Origin: an uncultured Kordia sp.
Lineage (GTDB): Bacteria; Bacteroidota; Bacteroidia; Flavobacteriales; Flavobacteriaceae
Length of the DNA stretch: 64,000 bases
Assembly (NCBI RefSeq): GCF_947489565.1
Contig: NZ_CANLEA010000002.1
Span: 62,001-126,000 of the forward strand
Direction: 5' to 3'
Shown: in pieces, positions 15,957-27,800 of the stretch
How positions within the stretch are numbered: position 1 is the first letter of the stretch
How the letters are laid out: the number at the start of each line of letters is the position of its first letter
Position numbers and translations under genes: made by a program
The notes under the pieces: generated by a model
Seen by the model: only the letters and a program-made list of their open reading frames with translations
Databases searched by the model: none
Told to the model about the DNA's origin: nothing

Positions 15957-18830
15957 ATGAAAAAAATACTACTTATATTAATCGTGCTAATTCCAATTAT
16001 TAGTTTTTCACAAACTCCACAAGGTTTTAATTATCAATCTTTAGTGCGAGATGATTCGGGAAATGTTATCACAGACACAACAGTTGGTGTTCAGTTTGAG
16101 TTACATCAAACTTCAGCAACGGGAACGGTAGTGTATACAGAAACACATGTTGTTACAACTAATGCTTATGGTGTTTTTGCGGCTATTGTAGGTCAAGGAA
16201 CAACTTCAGATGATTTTACAGCAATAGATTGGTCTTCACATTCATACTTTATAGAAATAAGTGTTGATGTTACTGGCGGAACAGCTTATACTAGTGTAGG
16301 AACTTCTCAATTAATGAGTACACCTTATGCTTTAATGGCTAAAAATGTAGAAAATGGTGATGATTTGGGAAATCATACAGTCACAGAAAATCTAAAAATA
16401 GGAGGAAATTACATTTCTAATGATGGAGACGACGAAGGTTTGACGATAGATGAAGATGGTAGAATAGCAACCAGCAATGTCATTACTTTAGGGGAAAACG
16501 AAGCAGAGAGTGATGCCGTAGGTTCAATTCGTTACAATCCCGAAACAGATGATTTTGAAGGCTTTAAAAATGGAAAATGGCATTCGCTAACAGGATATTC
16601 ATTAGGGAGTAATACATTATCTGGCACTGCAACAGCACCAACCTTAGGAGCTTCAGAGGTTCAAGCGAGTAATGAATCTACAAACGATCGCTTTGGTGAT
16701 CGTGTAGCTATAGATGGCAATATAGCAGCTGTAACTGCATATAGTGATTCGTCCATTGCGGGTCAGGTATATATATTTATAAATGATGGCGTTGGAAATT
16801 GGACAGAACAAACCATTTTATCTGCAAGTGATGCTTTTGCAAATGATGACTTTGGTAGAAGTGTCACCTTAGAAGGAAATAAATTAGTAGTTGGCGCCAT
16901 ATCACAAACAAATACATCAGGAATAGCTAGTGGAAAGGCTTATCTATTTGAATATGATGGTGTAGGCACTTGGACAGAAACCGCCATTTTTGAGCCTAGT
17001 AATGGAGCAGATGGTGATCGATTTGGAGAAGATGTCGATATAGAAGGAAATATGGTATTGGTAGGCGCTAGAAATGCCTTTATTGGTGGAGGCGCTTATT
17101 CTTATGAGGATAACGGAAATGGTACTTGGACAGAAAATACATTAGAACCAACTATTGCTTCTAACTATGATCAAACACGATTTGGTGAAGCCGTTGTATT
17201 GTCTAATGGAAAAGCCTATGTAGGAGGACCAGATCGTTATAATAGTGGTAGTGCGCAAGTAGGAGCTGTTCAAATTTTTGAACAAGCTGGCGATGGTACT
17301 TGGTCCATTGCTCAAGATTTAAGAGGCGGCAATAGTTATCGTTTTTTTGGAACAAGTATAGCAGTAGATGGAGAATATATGGCAGTAGGAGCTGCTTGTC
17401 AATCGGATAGTTGTGACGGACGCGTATATATTTATAGAGCCGACGAAAATGGTGATTATTTAGAGACCAATCGTGTGATGGTTCAGAACGATGATAAAGA
17501 TAGTTTTAACAATCAGCAATTTGCTTCCGATGTTGTTTTAGACGGGAATTACCTATACGTATCCTGTTTTGGAGGCGGTTCTGGAACAGAAGGAGATGCT
17601 GTTTATGTATTTGAAAACGATGGAAATCATAACTGGACACAAATAGCAAAAATCACTCATGGAGCTGGTTATTTTACTTGGTTTGGAGGAAAGGCTATTA
17701 GTTTTTCAAATGGAACTTTAGTAGTAGGTGCTAAGTACACTAATTTCCCGAATGATTCTGGAGCAGTCTATTTTATTCCAATTCAAACGCAAATTCATCC
17801 AGGAGTAGCAGAATATAATTCAGAAACGAATGGAAATTGGATATCTGGAGACGGCGATGATGAAGGAATGTATGTAGATACTGGCGGAAATATTGGTGTA
17901 GGAACCGATGCTCCAAGTGCTAACTTACATGTTGTATCAACTTCAGAAAATGCTACAATCAAATTAACACCTCCTTCGGGATATAACCCACGCATTTTAT
18001 TTGACAAAGATGATGGTACTAATACAGTGTCTTGGAACTTAGGAACGAATAGTACTAATGATAGCTTTAATTTTTACGATAGTCTTAATGATAATTCTCC
18101 AGTTACTATAGAAACAGGTGCTAGAGCAAACTCATTATACATAGATACAAATGGCTATGTTGGCATAGGAGAAGCTGTCCCACAAACAAGCTTAGATGTT
18201 GTAGATACTGCTGTTATAGGAAACATAAGTATTGGCACAGAAAGTACAGATCAAGCTGCGTCAGGAAATAGTGGTTTAGGATTCACAACAACACCATGGA
18301 TATACACCAACGCTATTGAAGCTCAAAGTGAACGAGGAACAGGATCTACACTTATCACTATTGGAAACGATGGAACGTATGGAGGAAATGATGAAATTCA
18401 TTTTGTAACCGATGGAGATTCGCAAGTCAATATTACAGAAAATTTGTTGTACGTAGCTGGAAGTATAGAATACACAGGAACTATCACGGATGTTTCTGAT
18501 AGACGCTTAAAAGAAAATGTGAAGCCAGTAGAAAATGCTTTAGATAAGCTAAATGAAATTAATGGCTATAGCTACAATATGATTAATGATAAAACGAAAC
18601 AACGTGAATATGGAGTAATGGCTCAAGATGTTCAAAAAGTGTTTCCAGAAATGGTTAAAGAGCTTACAAATAAAGACGGGTATTTTGGTGTTAATTATAC
18701 ACAATTAATACCAGTTTTATTAGAAGGAATGAAAGAACAACAAAAGCTAATAGATAATCAAAATCTAGAAATAGAAAGCTTAAAAAAGGAAATAGAATTA
18801 ATCAAAGAATTGATAAAGAATAAAAAGTAA
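15957..18830 (+). CDS. Surface protein with FG-GAP-like propeller repeats and S74 chaperone domain
   Basis: 957 residues from the ATG at 15957, chosen because MKKILLILIVLIPIISFSQ is a clean signal peptide; an in-frame ATG at 15939 adds six residues. The first ~130 mature residues (TPQGFNYQSLVRDDSGNV...) form a beta domain common in Bacteroidota tail-fibre-like proteins. Residues ~230-620 contain at least six repeats with FGxxVAIDGNxxxVGA and YxFxxDGxGxW motifs, like FG-GAP/integrin propellers. The C-terminus has the peptidase S74 (intramolecular chaperone) motif SDRRLKENVKPVENAL, then a coiled coil (LIDNQNLEIESLKKEIELIK). S74 domains trimerise fibres and often self-cleave at that Ser-Asp. No T9SS sorting domain is seen. 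First gene of a three-gene operon. Confidence 0.85.
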   Translation: MKKILLILIVLIPIISFSQTPQGFNYQSLVRDDSGNVITDTTVGVQFELHQTSATGTVVYTETHVVTTNAYGVFAAIVGQGTTSDDFTAIDWSSHSYFIEISVDVTGGTAYTSVGTSQLMSTPYALMAKNVENGDDLGNHTVTENLKIGGNYISNDGDDEGLTIDEDGRIATSNVITLGENEAESDAVGSIRYNPETDDFEGFKNGKWHSLTGYSLGSNTLSGTATAPTLGASEVQASNESTNDRFGDRVAIDGNIAAVTAYSDSSIAGQVYIFINDGVGNWTEQTILSASDAFANDDFGRSVTLEGNKLVVGAISQTNTSGIASGKAYLFEYDGVGTWTETAIFEPSNGADGDRFGEDVDIEGNMVLVGARNAFIGGGAYSYEDNGNGTWTENTLEPTIASNYDQTRFGEAVVLSNGKAYVGGPDRYNSGSAQVGAVQIFEQAGDGTWSIAQDLRGGNSYRFFGTSIAVDGEYMAVGAACQSDSCDGRVYIYRADENGDYLETNRVMVQNDDKDSFNNQQFASDVVLDGNYLYVSCFGGGSGTEGDAVYVFENDGNHNWTQIAKITHGAGYFTWFGGKAISFSNGTLVVGAKYTNFPNDSGAVYFIPIQTQIHPGVAEYNSETNGNWISGDGDDEGMYVDTGGNIGVGTDAPSANLHVVSTSENATIKLTPPSGYNPRILFDKDDGTNTVSWNLGTNSTNDSFNFYDSLNDNSPVTIETGARANSLYIDTNGYVGIGEAVPQTSLDVVDTAVIGNISIGTESTDQAASGNSGLGFTTTPWIYTNAIEAQSERGTGSTLITIGNDGTYGGNDEIHFVTDGDSQVNITENLLYVAGSIEYTGTITDVSDRRLKENVKPVENALDKLNEINGYSYNMINDKTKQREYGVMAQDVQKVFPEMVKELTNKDGYFGVNYTQLIPVLLEGMKEQQKLIDNQNLEIESLKKEIELIKELIKNKK

Positions 18831-18864
18831 TTGTAAAAATTATACAATTTAAAATAACGAATCT

Positions 18865-21800
18865 ATGAATAGATCACTACTATTGTTATTGCCATTGTTA
18901 TTAAGTTTTAATTCAATTTTAGCTCAAGATAACTATGGGAAAGTTAGATTAAAAAAAATCAAGCAAGCAAATCAGCGAACCACAGATCAAAGTATTTTTC
19001 AATCTGAAATCCAACCTATATCTGGCACAGAGTTTCGATTAATTAAAACCGAAACCGACAAGTTAGGAATGCAACACTTTACCTATCAACAATATTACAA
19101 TGGTGTTAAGGTTGAATTTGGGATTCTAAAATCACATAAAATCAACGGTAATACACAGTCTTTTAATGGTGCTTATTTTAATCCAACCGGAATTTCTACA
19201 CAGGCACGGATTTCAAAAAGCTCTGTATATAACATTGCAAAAAATCACATGAGAACTAGTGATATTTTTTGGGTGAATGCAGATGGAATTTCAAAAGATA
19301 ACCAGCCAGAACCGGAATTGATTATTTTGCCGAACAGAAGAGATGAAATACTCAATTTAGCATATAGCATTGGTATTGGAACTTCTAAACCGGAACTAAA
19401 AATGGGCGTTTTATATATAGACGCTATCACGGGGAAGGTTTTAAAATATAAAAATTTAGTATTCTCATGTTTTGATGATCATGACGTAAATGATAACCAA
19501 GAAGCATCAAATACAATGAATACGCTTTCTCCTTTTGTATCTGGAACAGCCGCAACTGTATATTCTGGTTCTCAAAATATAGAAACTACGCTAGAGTCAT
19601 CAGATTATATTTTATACGATCAAACACGTGCAAATACTGGGCAAGCACATAATTATGGAAGTGGCCAACGAAATGGTATTGTAACTGTAAATTTTAATCA
19701 TAATGATGATTTGAATAATTATGGCAATTCAGCTATCGTTACCGATTTTACAGATGCGAACAATAATTGGACAGCGGCAGACATGAGCAATGATGAAGAT
19801 CAATATGCTTTAGATGCACATTGGGGCGCACAAGTAGTGTATGATTATTGGAAAAATGAACATGGTAGGAATAGTTATGATGACCTAAATTCTACCATAG
19901 CATCTTATGTACATTTTGACACAGATTACACAAATGCTGGTTGGGTAGCATTTAATAGTAGTAAAGGTTTTATGGTATACGGTGATGGCGCAGGTTCTTT
20001 TACACCATTAACAAATCTAGATGTAGTATCGCACGAAATAGGACATGGTGTTACGAACTCAAATTCGAATTTAGATTACGAGTTAGAATCTGGAGCATTG
20101 AACGAAGGTTTCTCAGATATTTGGGCAATAGCTATTGACAATTATTCAAATAACGCATACGGAACTTCTAAAAACTTTGAGTTATTAAATGATGAAAACG
20201 GAGGAGGCACTTTACGCTCTATGTCTAACCCAAACACCTATGGACAACCAGATACATATGGCGGAACGTATTGGTATGATGTAAGTGGTTGTACACCTAA
20301 TGGAACGGCTAATGATTATTGTGGCGTACATACCAATAGTGGTGTATTAGCGCACTGGTTTTGGTTACTATCTCAAGGAGGATCGGGAACAAATGATAAT
20401 GGAGACAGTTTTACTGTTACAGGAATAGGAATTGAAGCCGCCGCCGCCATCGCTGTACGAATGGAAAGTGTCTATTTAACAAGTACTAGTGATTATGCAG
20501 ATGCGCGTGATGCTGCCATACAAGCTGCTAAAGATATCTATGGCAACTGTTCTATTGAAGAAGAAGAAGTTACTTATGCATGGTATGCCGTAGGAGTTGG
20601 AAATACTTATAGTGGTAGCAATCCTGTAATTATAGTAGATAATTCAAATCTAAATGTATGCGTAGGCGGAACAGGAACATTCTATGCGGAAGCAGCATAT
20701 GCAGATAGTATGATTTGGCAAAATGATGTTGACGGATCTTGGACAGATTTGAGTAATGATACAACATATTCAGGAGTAACGACAAATACTTTAACCGTTA
20801 CAAATCCTGATGTATCATTAGATGGTGTGCGTTTTAGATTAAGATTTTCTAACGGTTGTGGTAATACTTCAACAACAAACTTTAAATTTCTTTATGTAAA
20901 AAGATTGCCTGATGTGACGAGTGTAGTACCAAGTGGCGCAGGCTGTACAAGTACTACAGACGGTTCACTAACTGTTAATTTTAATAATGTTGCAGAATTG
21001 AATACCATAGAATTCAGTATTGATGGAGGAACTACCTATCCTTATAGTTATGCAGATAATTCGGGAACCCAAACGATAACAGATTTGGCAACAGGCGACT
21101 ATAATGTATGGGCGAGACGCGGAGGAGATGAATGTCCAATAGAAGTTGGAACATATACAATAGAAACACTATCTAGTCCAACGGCTTCTGTAGATACAAT
21201 CATAGAAGCCAATATTGCTGAAGTTGATGGAATTATACAAGTTAGTTTTCCAGATGAAGCAACACAAACGCAAATAAAATTTAGTGTAGATGGAGGTATT
21301 TCATATCCTTTTGTATTTGATGATAGCATAGGTACAGGAGAATTAACAGGTTTAGCTGCTGATACGTATAATGTTTGGGTAACTTATGGAGATGAATTAT
21401 GTTTTAAAGACTTAGGAAACTTTACGATAACTGAAGTCGCCTACACGCAAATACCTGATGCAAATTTTGAAAATGCGCTATATAATTTAGGATATGACAA
21501 TTATCAGAATGATAACAAAGTACCAACTTCATTAATCAATACAATTACCTCTTTAAATGTACGTGTTGAAAACATTGCAGATTTAACTGGAATTGAAAAC
21601 TTTACAGCACTTGAAACGCTGTATGCAGACAATAATAGCTTAACTACTGTAGATGTTAGTAGTAATACTGCATTGAAGGAGTTAATAGCATACAACAATC
21701 CAAGCTTATCTTCTTTTAGCATAGCAGATCCATCAATTATTACACGAATAACATTGTCAAACTGTAATCTATCAGGAGGTTATGATTTTTCTGCATATAC

Positions 21801-24800
21801 TTCATTAGTCAATTTCTCTGTGCAAGGCAATGATCTTACAGGTTTAAATATAAAAAATGGTAATAATACAAACTTCACCTATTTTCATGCAGGAGGAAAC
21901 TCAAGTTTAACCTGTATTCTAGTGGATGATGCCGCATGGAGTACTACCAATTGGACTCAAAATGGTGGCGCAACTTTTAGTAGTACATTTTGTGACTATA
22001 CCGCTATTCCAGATCTAAATTTTGAAAATGCTTTAGAGGCTTTAGGCTATGATGATATTTCGAGTGACGGACAAGTGCCAACGTCTTTAATAGAAGTAGT
22101 AACAGAACTAGATGTATCTAATGAAGGTATTACTAATTTAACCGGAATCCAGGATTTTGTAGCTCTAGAATCATTAAGATTGAATAATAATAGCTTAACA
22201 TCCTTAGATGTATCGAATCTTATAAATTTAAGAACGCTTTGGGCAGCTAGTGGAAATGTTTTTAGTACAATAGATGTGAGTAATAATACGCTACTCGAAG
22301 ACTTTAGATTACGACAATATTCTGGAGCTACAATAGATTTATCTACAAATACTGCTTTAACCCGTTTTAACTGTACAAGTTGTGATTTTTTAACTGTAGA
22401 TACCAGCTCTAACACAAACTTAGTGAACTTAGATTTATGGAATTCAAATATTACATCACTAGATTTAAGCTTAAATACCAATCTTGAAACACTAGATGTT
22501 TATTCAACAAATCTTACAACACTAGATTTATCTAATAATACATCATTAACTACTTTAATTGCTAATGATATAACAACTTTATCAAGTTTAAACATTCAAA
22601 ACGGCGCGAATACTAGTATTACAGGTTTCAATACATCAGGAACACCCGTAAATTGTATTTTAGTTGATGATCCTGCATGGAGTACTACCAATTGGACCAA
22701 TATAGATGGCGCTTCTTATTTTAGTTTATACTGTGATAATTATACACTTATACCAGATTTAAATTTTGAAGCAGCTTTAGAAGCCTTAGGCCATGACGAT
22801 ATCTCTGGAGATGGGCAAGTGCCAACTGCTTTAATAGAAGTAGTCGCTAGTTTAGATGTAAGTAATCAATCTATTTCAGATTTAACAGGAATTGAAGATT
22901 TTACGGATTTAACCGATTTAATTTGTAGTAACAATTCGTTAACGAGTTTAGATGTTAGCAGCAACGTAAATCTTCAGAATTTAGATTTTGATAATAATAA
23001 TGTAGCTAACTTAGTTCTTGGAACAAATACAAACCTTAGTGAAGTATCTGGAAGATACAATCAATTAACATCAGTAGATGTAAGTGCAAATACAGGTTTA
23101 ACAAATTTGAATTTAAGGAACAACACCTTTTCAACGGTTGATGTTTCTAACAATACAAATCTTAGAACACTTAACCTGAACCAAACAGGAGTTACAAGTT
23201 TAGATGTAACGAATAATGTAGCTTTAGCCTACCTATATTTAAGCGGAAACGCACTAATGAGTATAGATTTTACACAAAATCCGTTATTAGAAAATGTAAA
23301 TTTAACGAATAGCGATTTAACTTCTATAGATCTATCTAATCAAACGGTTTTACGAATTATAAGGCTTTCTGGAAATAATTTAACGGAATTAGATCTTACC
23401 ACAAATGTTGCCCTGACACAAGTTGAATGCGCAGACAATAACTTGAGTTCTTTTAATTTTAAAAATGGTTTCAATCAAATTATAACAGACTTTGATGCTT
23501 CTGGAAATCCTAATCTAAACTGTATTTTAATAGACGATTTAAATAAAGATTATACCTTCTGGATTAAAGATGTTACCACAAGCTTCAGCGATACCTATTG
23601 TCGCTATACTGCTATTCCAGATGCAAATTTTGAAGCTGCTTTAGAAGCATTAGGTTATGATGATATTTCAGCAGATGGGCAGGTGCCAACAGCTTTAATA
23701 GAAGTTATTACAGACCTAAATGTAGACAGTGAAGGGATTTTAGATGTAACAGGAATAGAAGATTTTACAGCACTAGTATCATTATCATGCTTTAATAATG
23801 CTTTAACAACAATAGACCTTTCTAATAATTTAAATTTAGAAAGTTTGATGTTGAAGGAGAACTCGCTTTCAACACTAAACGTTCTTAATAATACGGAGTT
23901 GGTATCATTAAGAATATCAGATAATAACATAGCAACGCTTGATGTTTCTAATAACGTCAATTTATCAACATTGCGATGTGATACAAATAACTTAACTGCA
24001 TTAGATGTTTCAAATAATACACAATTAGTAAACCTTGATGTGTATAATATGGCAACATTAACCAGTTTAAATATTGATTCTAATGTAAATCTACAGTCAC
24101 TAAAAGCCAATAATACAGGTATTATGGCTATCGATTTTTCAAATAATCCACTATTAACATTAGCTTATCTGCATCAGACTTCTATTGCTAATGTAGATTT
24201 CAGTCAAAACCCTTTACTTGAAGAATTAAGGGTACAAAACACACAAATTACTTCGCTAGATCTATCGTTACAAACAGTATTGACAAGTTTAAATTGTTCT
24301 CAGAATAGTTTATTGTATTTAAATGTAAAGAATGGAAATAATGCAATTATTACTGAATTTGACGCTTCTGGAAATCCTAATTTAGCCTGTATTATAGTCG
24401 ATGATATAGTTAATAATGATTATAGCACATGGACTAAAGATGTTACCACAAATTTTAGTGAGACTTATTGTCGTTATACTGCCATACCAGATGCTAATTT
24501 TGAATCTAGATTAGATGCCTTAGGTTATGATGATATTTCTGGAGACAACCAAGTGCCCACCACTTTAATAGAGAATATCACAAACCTAGATATAAGTTAT
24601 GGCTTTGTAGATATTTCAGATTTAACAGGATTAGAAGATTTTACAGCTTTAGAAACCTTAGATGTAAGTGGGCATAATTTTGTTACTATAGATTTATCAC
24701 AGAACTTACAATTAGTAGACTTACAGACTAGTAATAATTCTAACCTAACAAGTTTAGATGTGTCAAACAATACACTTCTTAAATCATTAACGTGTACTGG

Positions 24801-27800
24801 AAACAGTTTTGCGAGTTTAGATACAACAAACAACATTGCTCTTGAATATTTAGGTATAACTGGTAATACTAATTTAACTTCAATTAATGTATCACAAAAT
24901 TTGAATTTAGAGACTTTAGGTCTTTCTGGTGTTAATCTTACAAGTCTTGATGTAACTAATAATACATTATTAACTGATTTATTGGTTATTGATGTTCCTA
25001 TTACAGATTTAGATTTAAGTAATAATGTGGCGCTTGAAGAAATTGAAATATCTCAAACGTCTTTATCTTTCCTAAACCTTAAAAATGGAACAAATACAGT
25101 TATTACTGATTTTTATTCAAATCAAAATCCAAGTTTAACATGTATTCTCGTAGATGACGCGACATACAGCGCAACTAATTGGACCAATGTTAATGGAACG
25201 GCAAGTTTTAGCGATACTTATTGTCGTTATACTTTAATACCAGATGGCAATTTTGAAACAGAACTAGAAGCATTAGGCTACGATGATATTTCTGGAGACG
25301 GACAAGTGCCAACACAACTCATTGAAGTTGTAGAAACTTTAGATGTAGAAAACAAAAGTATTGCCGATTTAACAGGTATTGAAGACTTCCGTGCGTTAAA
25401 AGTCTTAGATGTTGGTTATAACTCACTAAACACTATAAATCTCGCAAATAACACCGAATTAAGGCAATTAATTGTTAGAAGTAACAACCTCACAACTATT
25501 GACCTTTCAGCAAATACATTGCTAGTAGGATTTAAAGCAGAAAATTGCGGATTGACTAGTTTAGACGTAACCAATCTACTAGATTTAAAAATATTATGGA
25601 TAACAGGTAACGACTTAACCGCAATAGACGTAAGTAATAATATAGCATTAGCTTCTTTCTGGGGAAATGGAAATGACTTTATCTCGTTAGATTTATCCAA
25701 TAATCCAGCATTAAATTCATTTAGAGCAAGTAGTAATAGTTTAACAGCTCTAAACCTTCAGAATGGTACCAATACCAACATTACTGGAGGAACAAACTTC
25801 CAATTAACAGGAAATGCGGATTTAGGGTGTGTTTTAGTGGATGATGCAGCGTATTCAACAACCTATTGGTTGGGAATTGATGGATCCGTAAACTTTAGCG
25901 ATACAGATTGTGAGTATACATTAATTCCTGATGCTAATTTTGAAGCCAGATTAGAAACTCTTGGTTATGATGACATTTCTGGAGACGGAAAAGTACCAAC
26001 ACGACTGATTGAAGTTGTAACCAATCTAAACGTTTCCAATCAAGATATTACAGATTTAACAGGTATCGAAGACTTTACGGCTTTAGAAGTTTTATTATGT
26101 ACTAATAACAATTCACTTAGCACTATTAATCTTTCTAACAATACAAACTTACTGTCATTAAGTGCGTTCAATTGCGATTTAACAAATTTGGATGTTTCAA
26201 ATAATACAAGTCTTCAAAGCTTAATTTTATATGGAAACTCACTAACGAGTCTTGATGTTTCATTAAATACCCAATTAGTAGAATTAGATCTTTTAGCAAA
26301 TAATTTAACAGCATTAGATGTTTCAAACAATATACTATTACAAACACTATTTGTAGAAGATAACAATCTTTCACGCTTAGATTTGAGTAACAATACAGCA
26401 TTGACAGCATTAACCTGTAGCAACAATGCTAATTTAGCATATCTAAATGTTCAGAATGGAAATAATACGAATGTAACCAATTTTGTAGCTGACAACAATC
26501 CAAGTCTAACGTGTATAATAGTAGATGATTTAGCGAATGATTATACAGAGTGGACCAAAGACGTTGCAACAAGTTTTACGATCACCTATTGTCGTTACAC
26601 CGCAATTCCAGACGCAAACTTTGAAGCTGCATTAGAAGCCTTAGGATATGATGATATTTCTGCTGACGGACAAGTACCAACTGCCTTAATAGAAGTAGTG
26701 ACGTCATTAAATGTAAATAGCCAAGGAATTGCAGACTTAACTGGAATTGCAGATTTTACAGCCTTAGAAAATTTAGAATGTAGATCTAACTCATTAACAA
26801 CGTTAGATGTAGGAGCAAACTTGTCAATAGAAGTGTTAGATTGCCTTAGTAATGTGACGCTTAGTACTATTAACTTAGGTGCGAAAGCAAATTTCACCAC
26901 ACTTCGAGCGCACAATAACAACATAGAAAGCATCTACCTTGGTGGTTGTCCAGCCTTAACGGATCTTAATATCAGTTTTAATCCGCTTACTTCTTTAGAT
27001 CTATCTAACAATACCAATTTGGAAACTCTTTTTGCTGAAGAAACGGCTATTGTACAGGCAAATTTAAGCATGTTGCCAAACTTACTTGAAGTAGAGCTTA
27101 CAAACTGTAGTAATTTAACGTATCTAAATATTCAGAATGGAAACAATACTAATATTACAGACTTTCTAGCAACGGGCACACCTTCATTATTATGTATTAT
27201 AGTAGATGATATTGCGTATAGTTCAGGAAATGCTGATTGGGAAAAAGACAATGCCACAAATTATACGTTAACAGGATGTCGTTACACCGCAATACCAGAT
27301 GCAAATTTTGAAGCTGCACTAGAAGCTTTAGGCTATGATGATATTACAGCAGACGGACAAGTACCTACCTATTTAATAGAGACGGTAACGAATTTAGATG
27401 TAAAAAATCTTAGCATAGCTGATTTAACGGGAATCCAAGACTTTGCTGCGCTTACGACTTTAAACTGTTCGTCAAACTCATTAACTACTTTAAATGTAAA
27501 CTCAAATACAGCGTTGGAAAGTCTTAATTTTTCAAGAAATACCATTGCAGCAATAGATGTTACAAACAATGTAAATTTGAAAAGCATAAATGCTTTCGAG
27601 AATAATTTAACAACTATTGATCTTTCTCAAAACACGATATTAGAAAATTTAGACATTGATACTAATTTCCTTACTGCATTAGATGTTAGTGCCAATACAT
27701 TATTAGAATCATTAGATGCTTATAGCAATTCAATTGTTGAGGTCGATCTGTCTAATAACCTTCAACTAATAGGTGTTTATTTATCTTTTAATACAATTAC

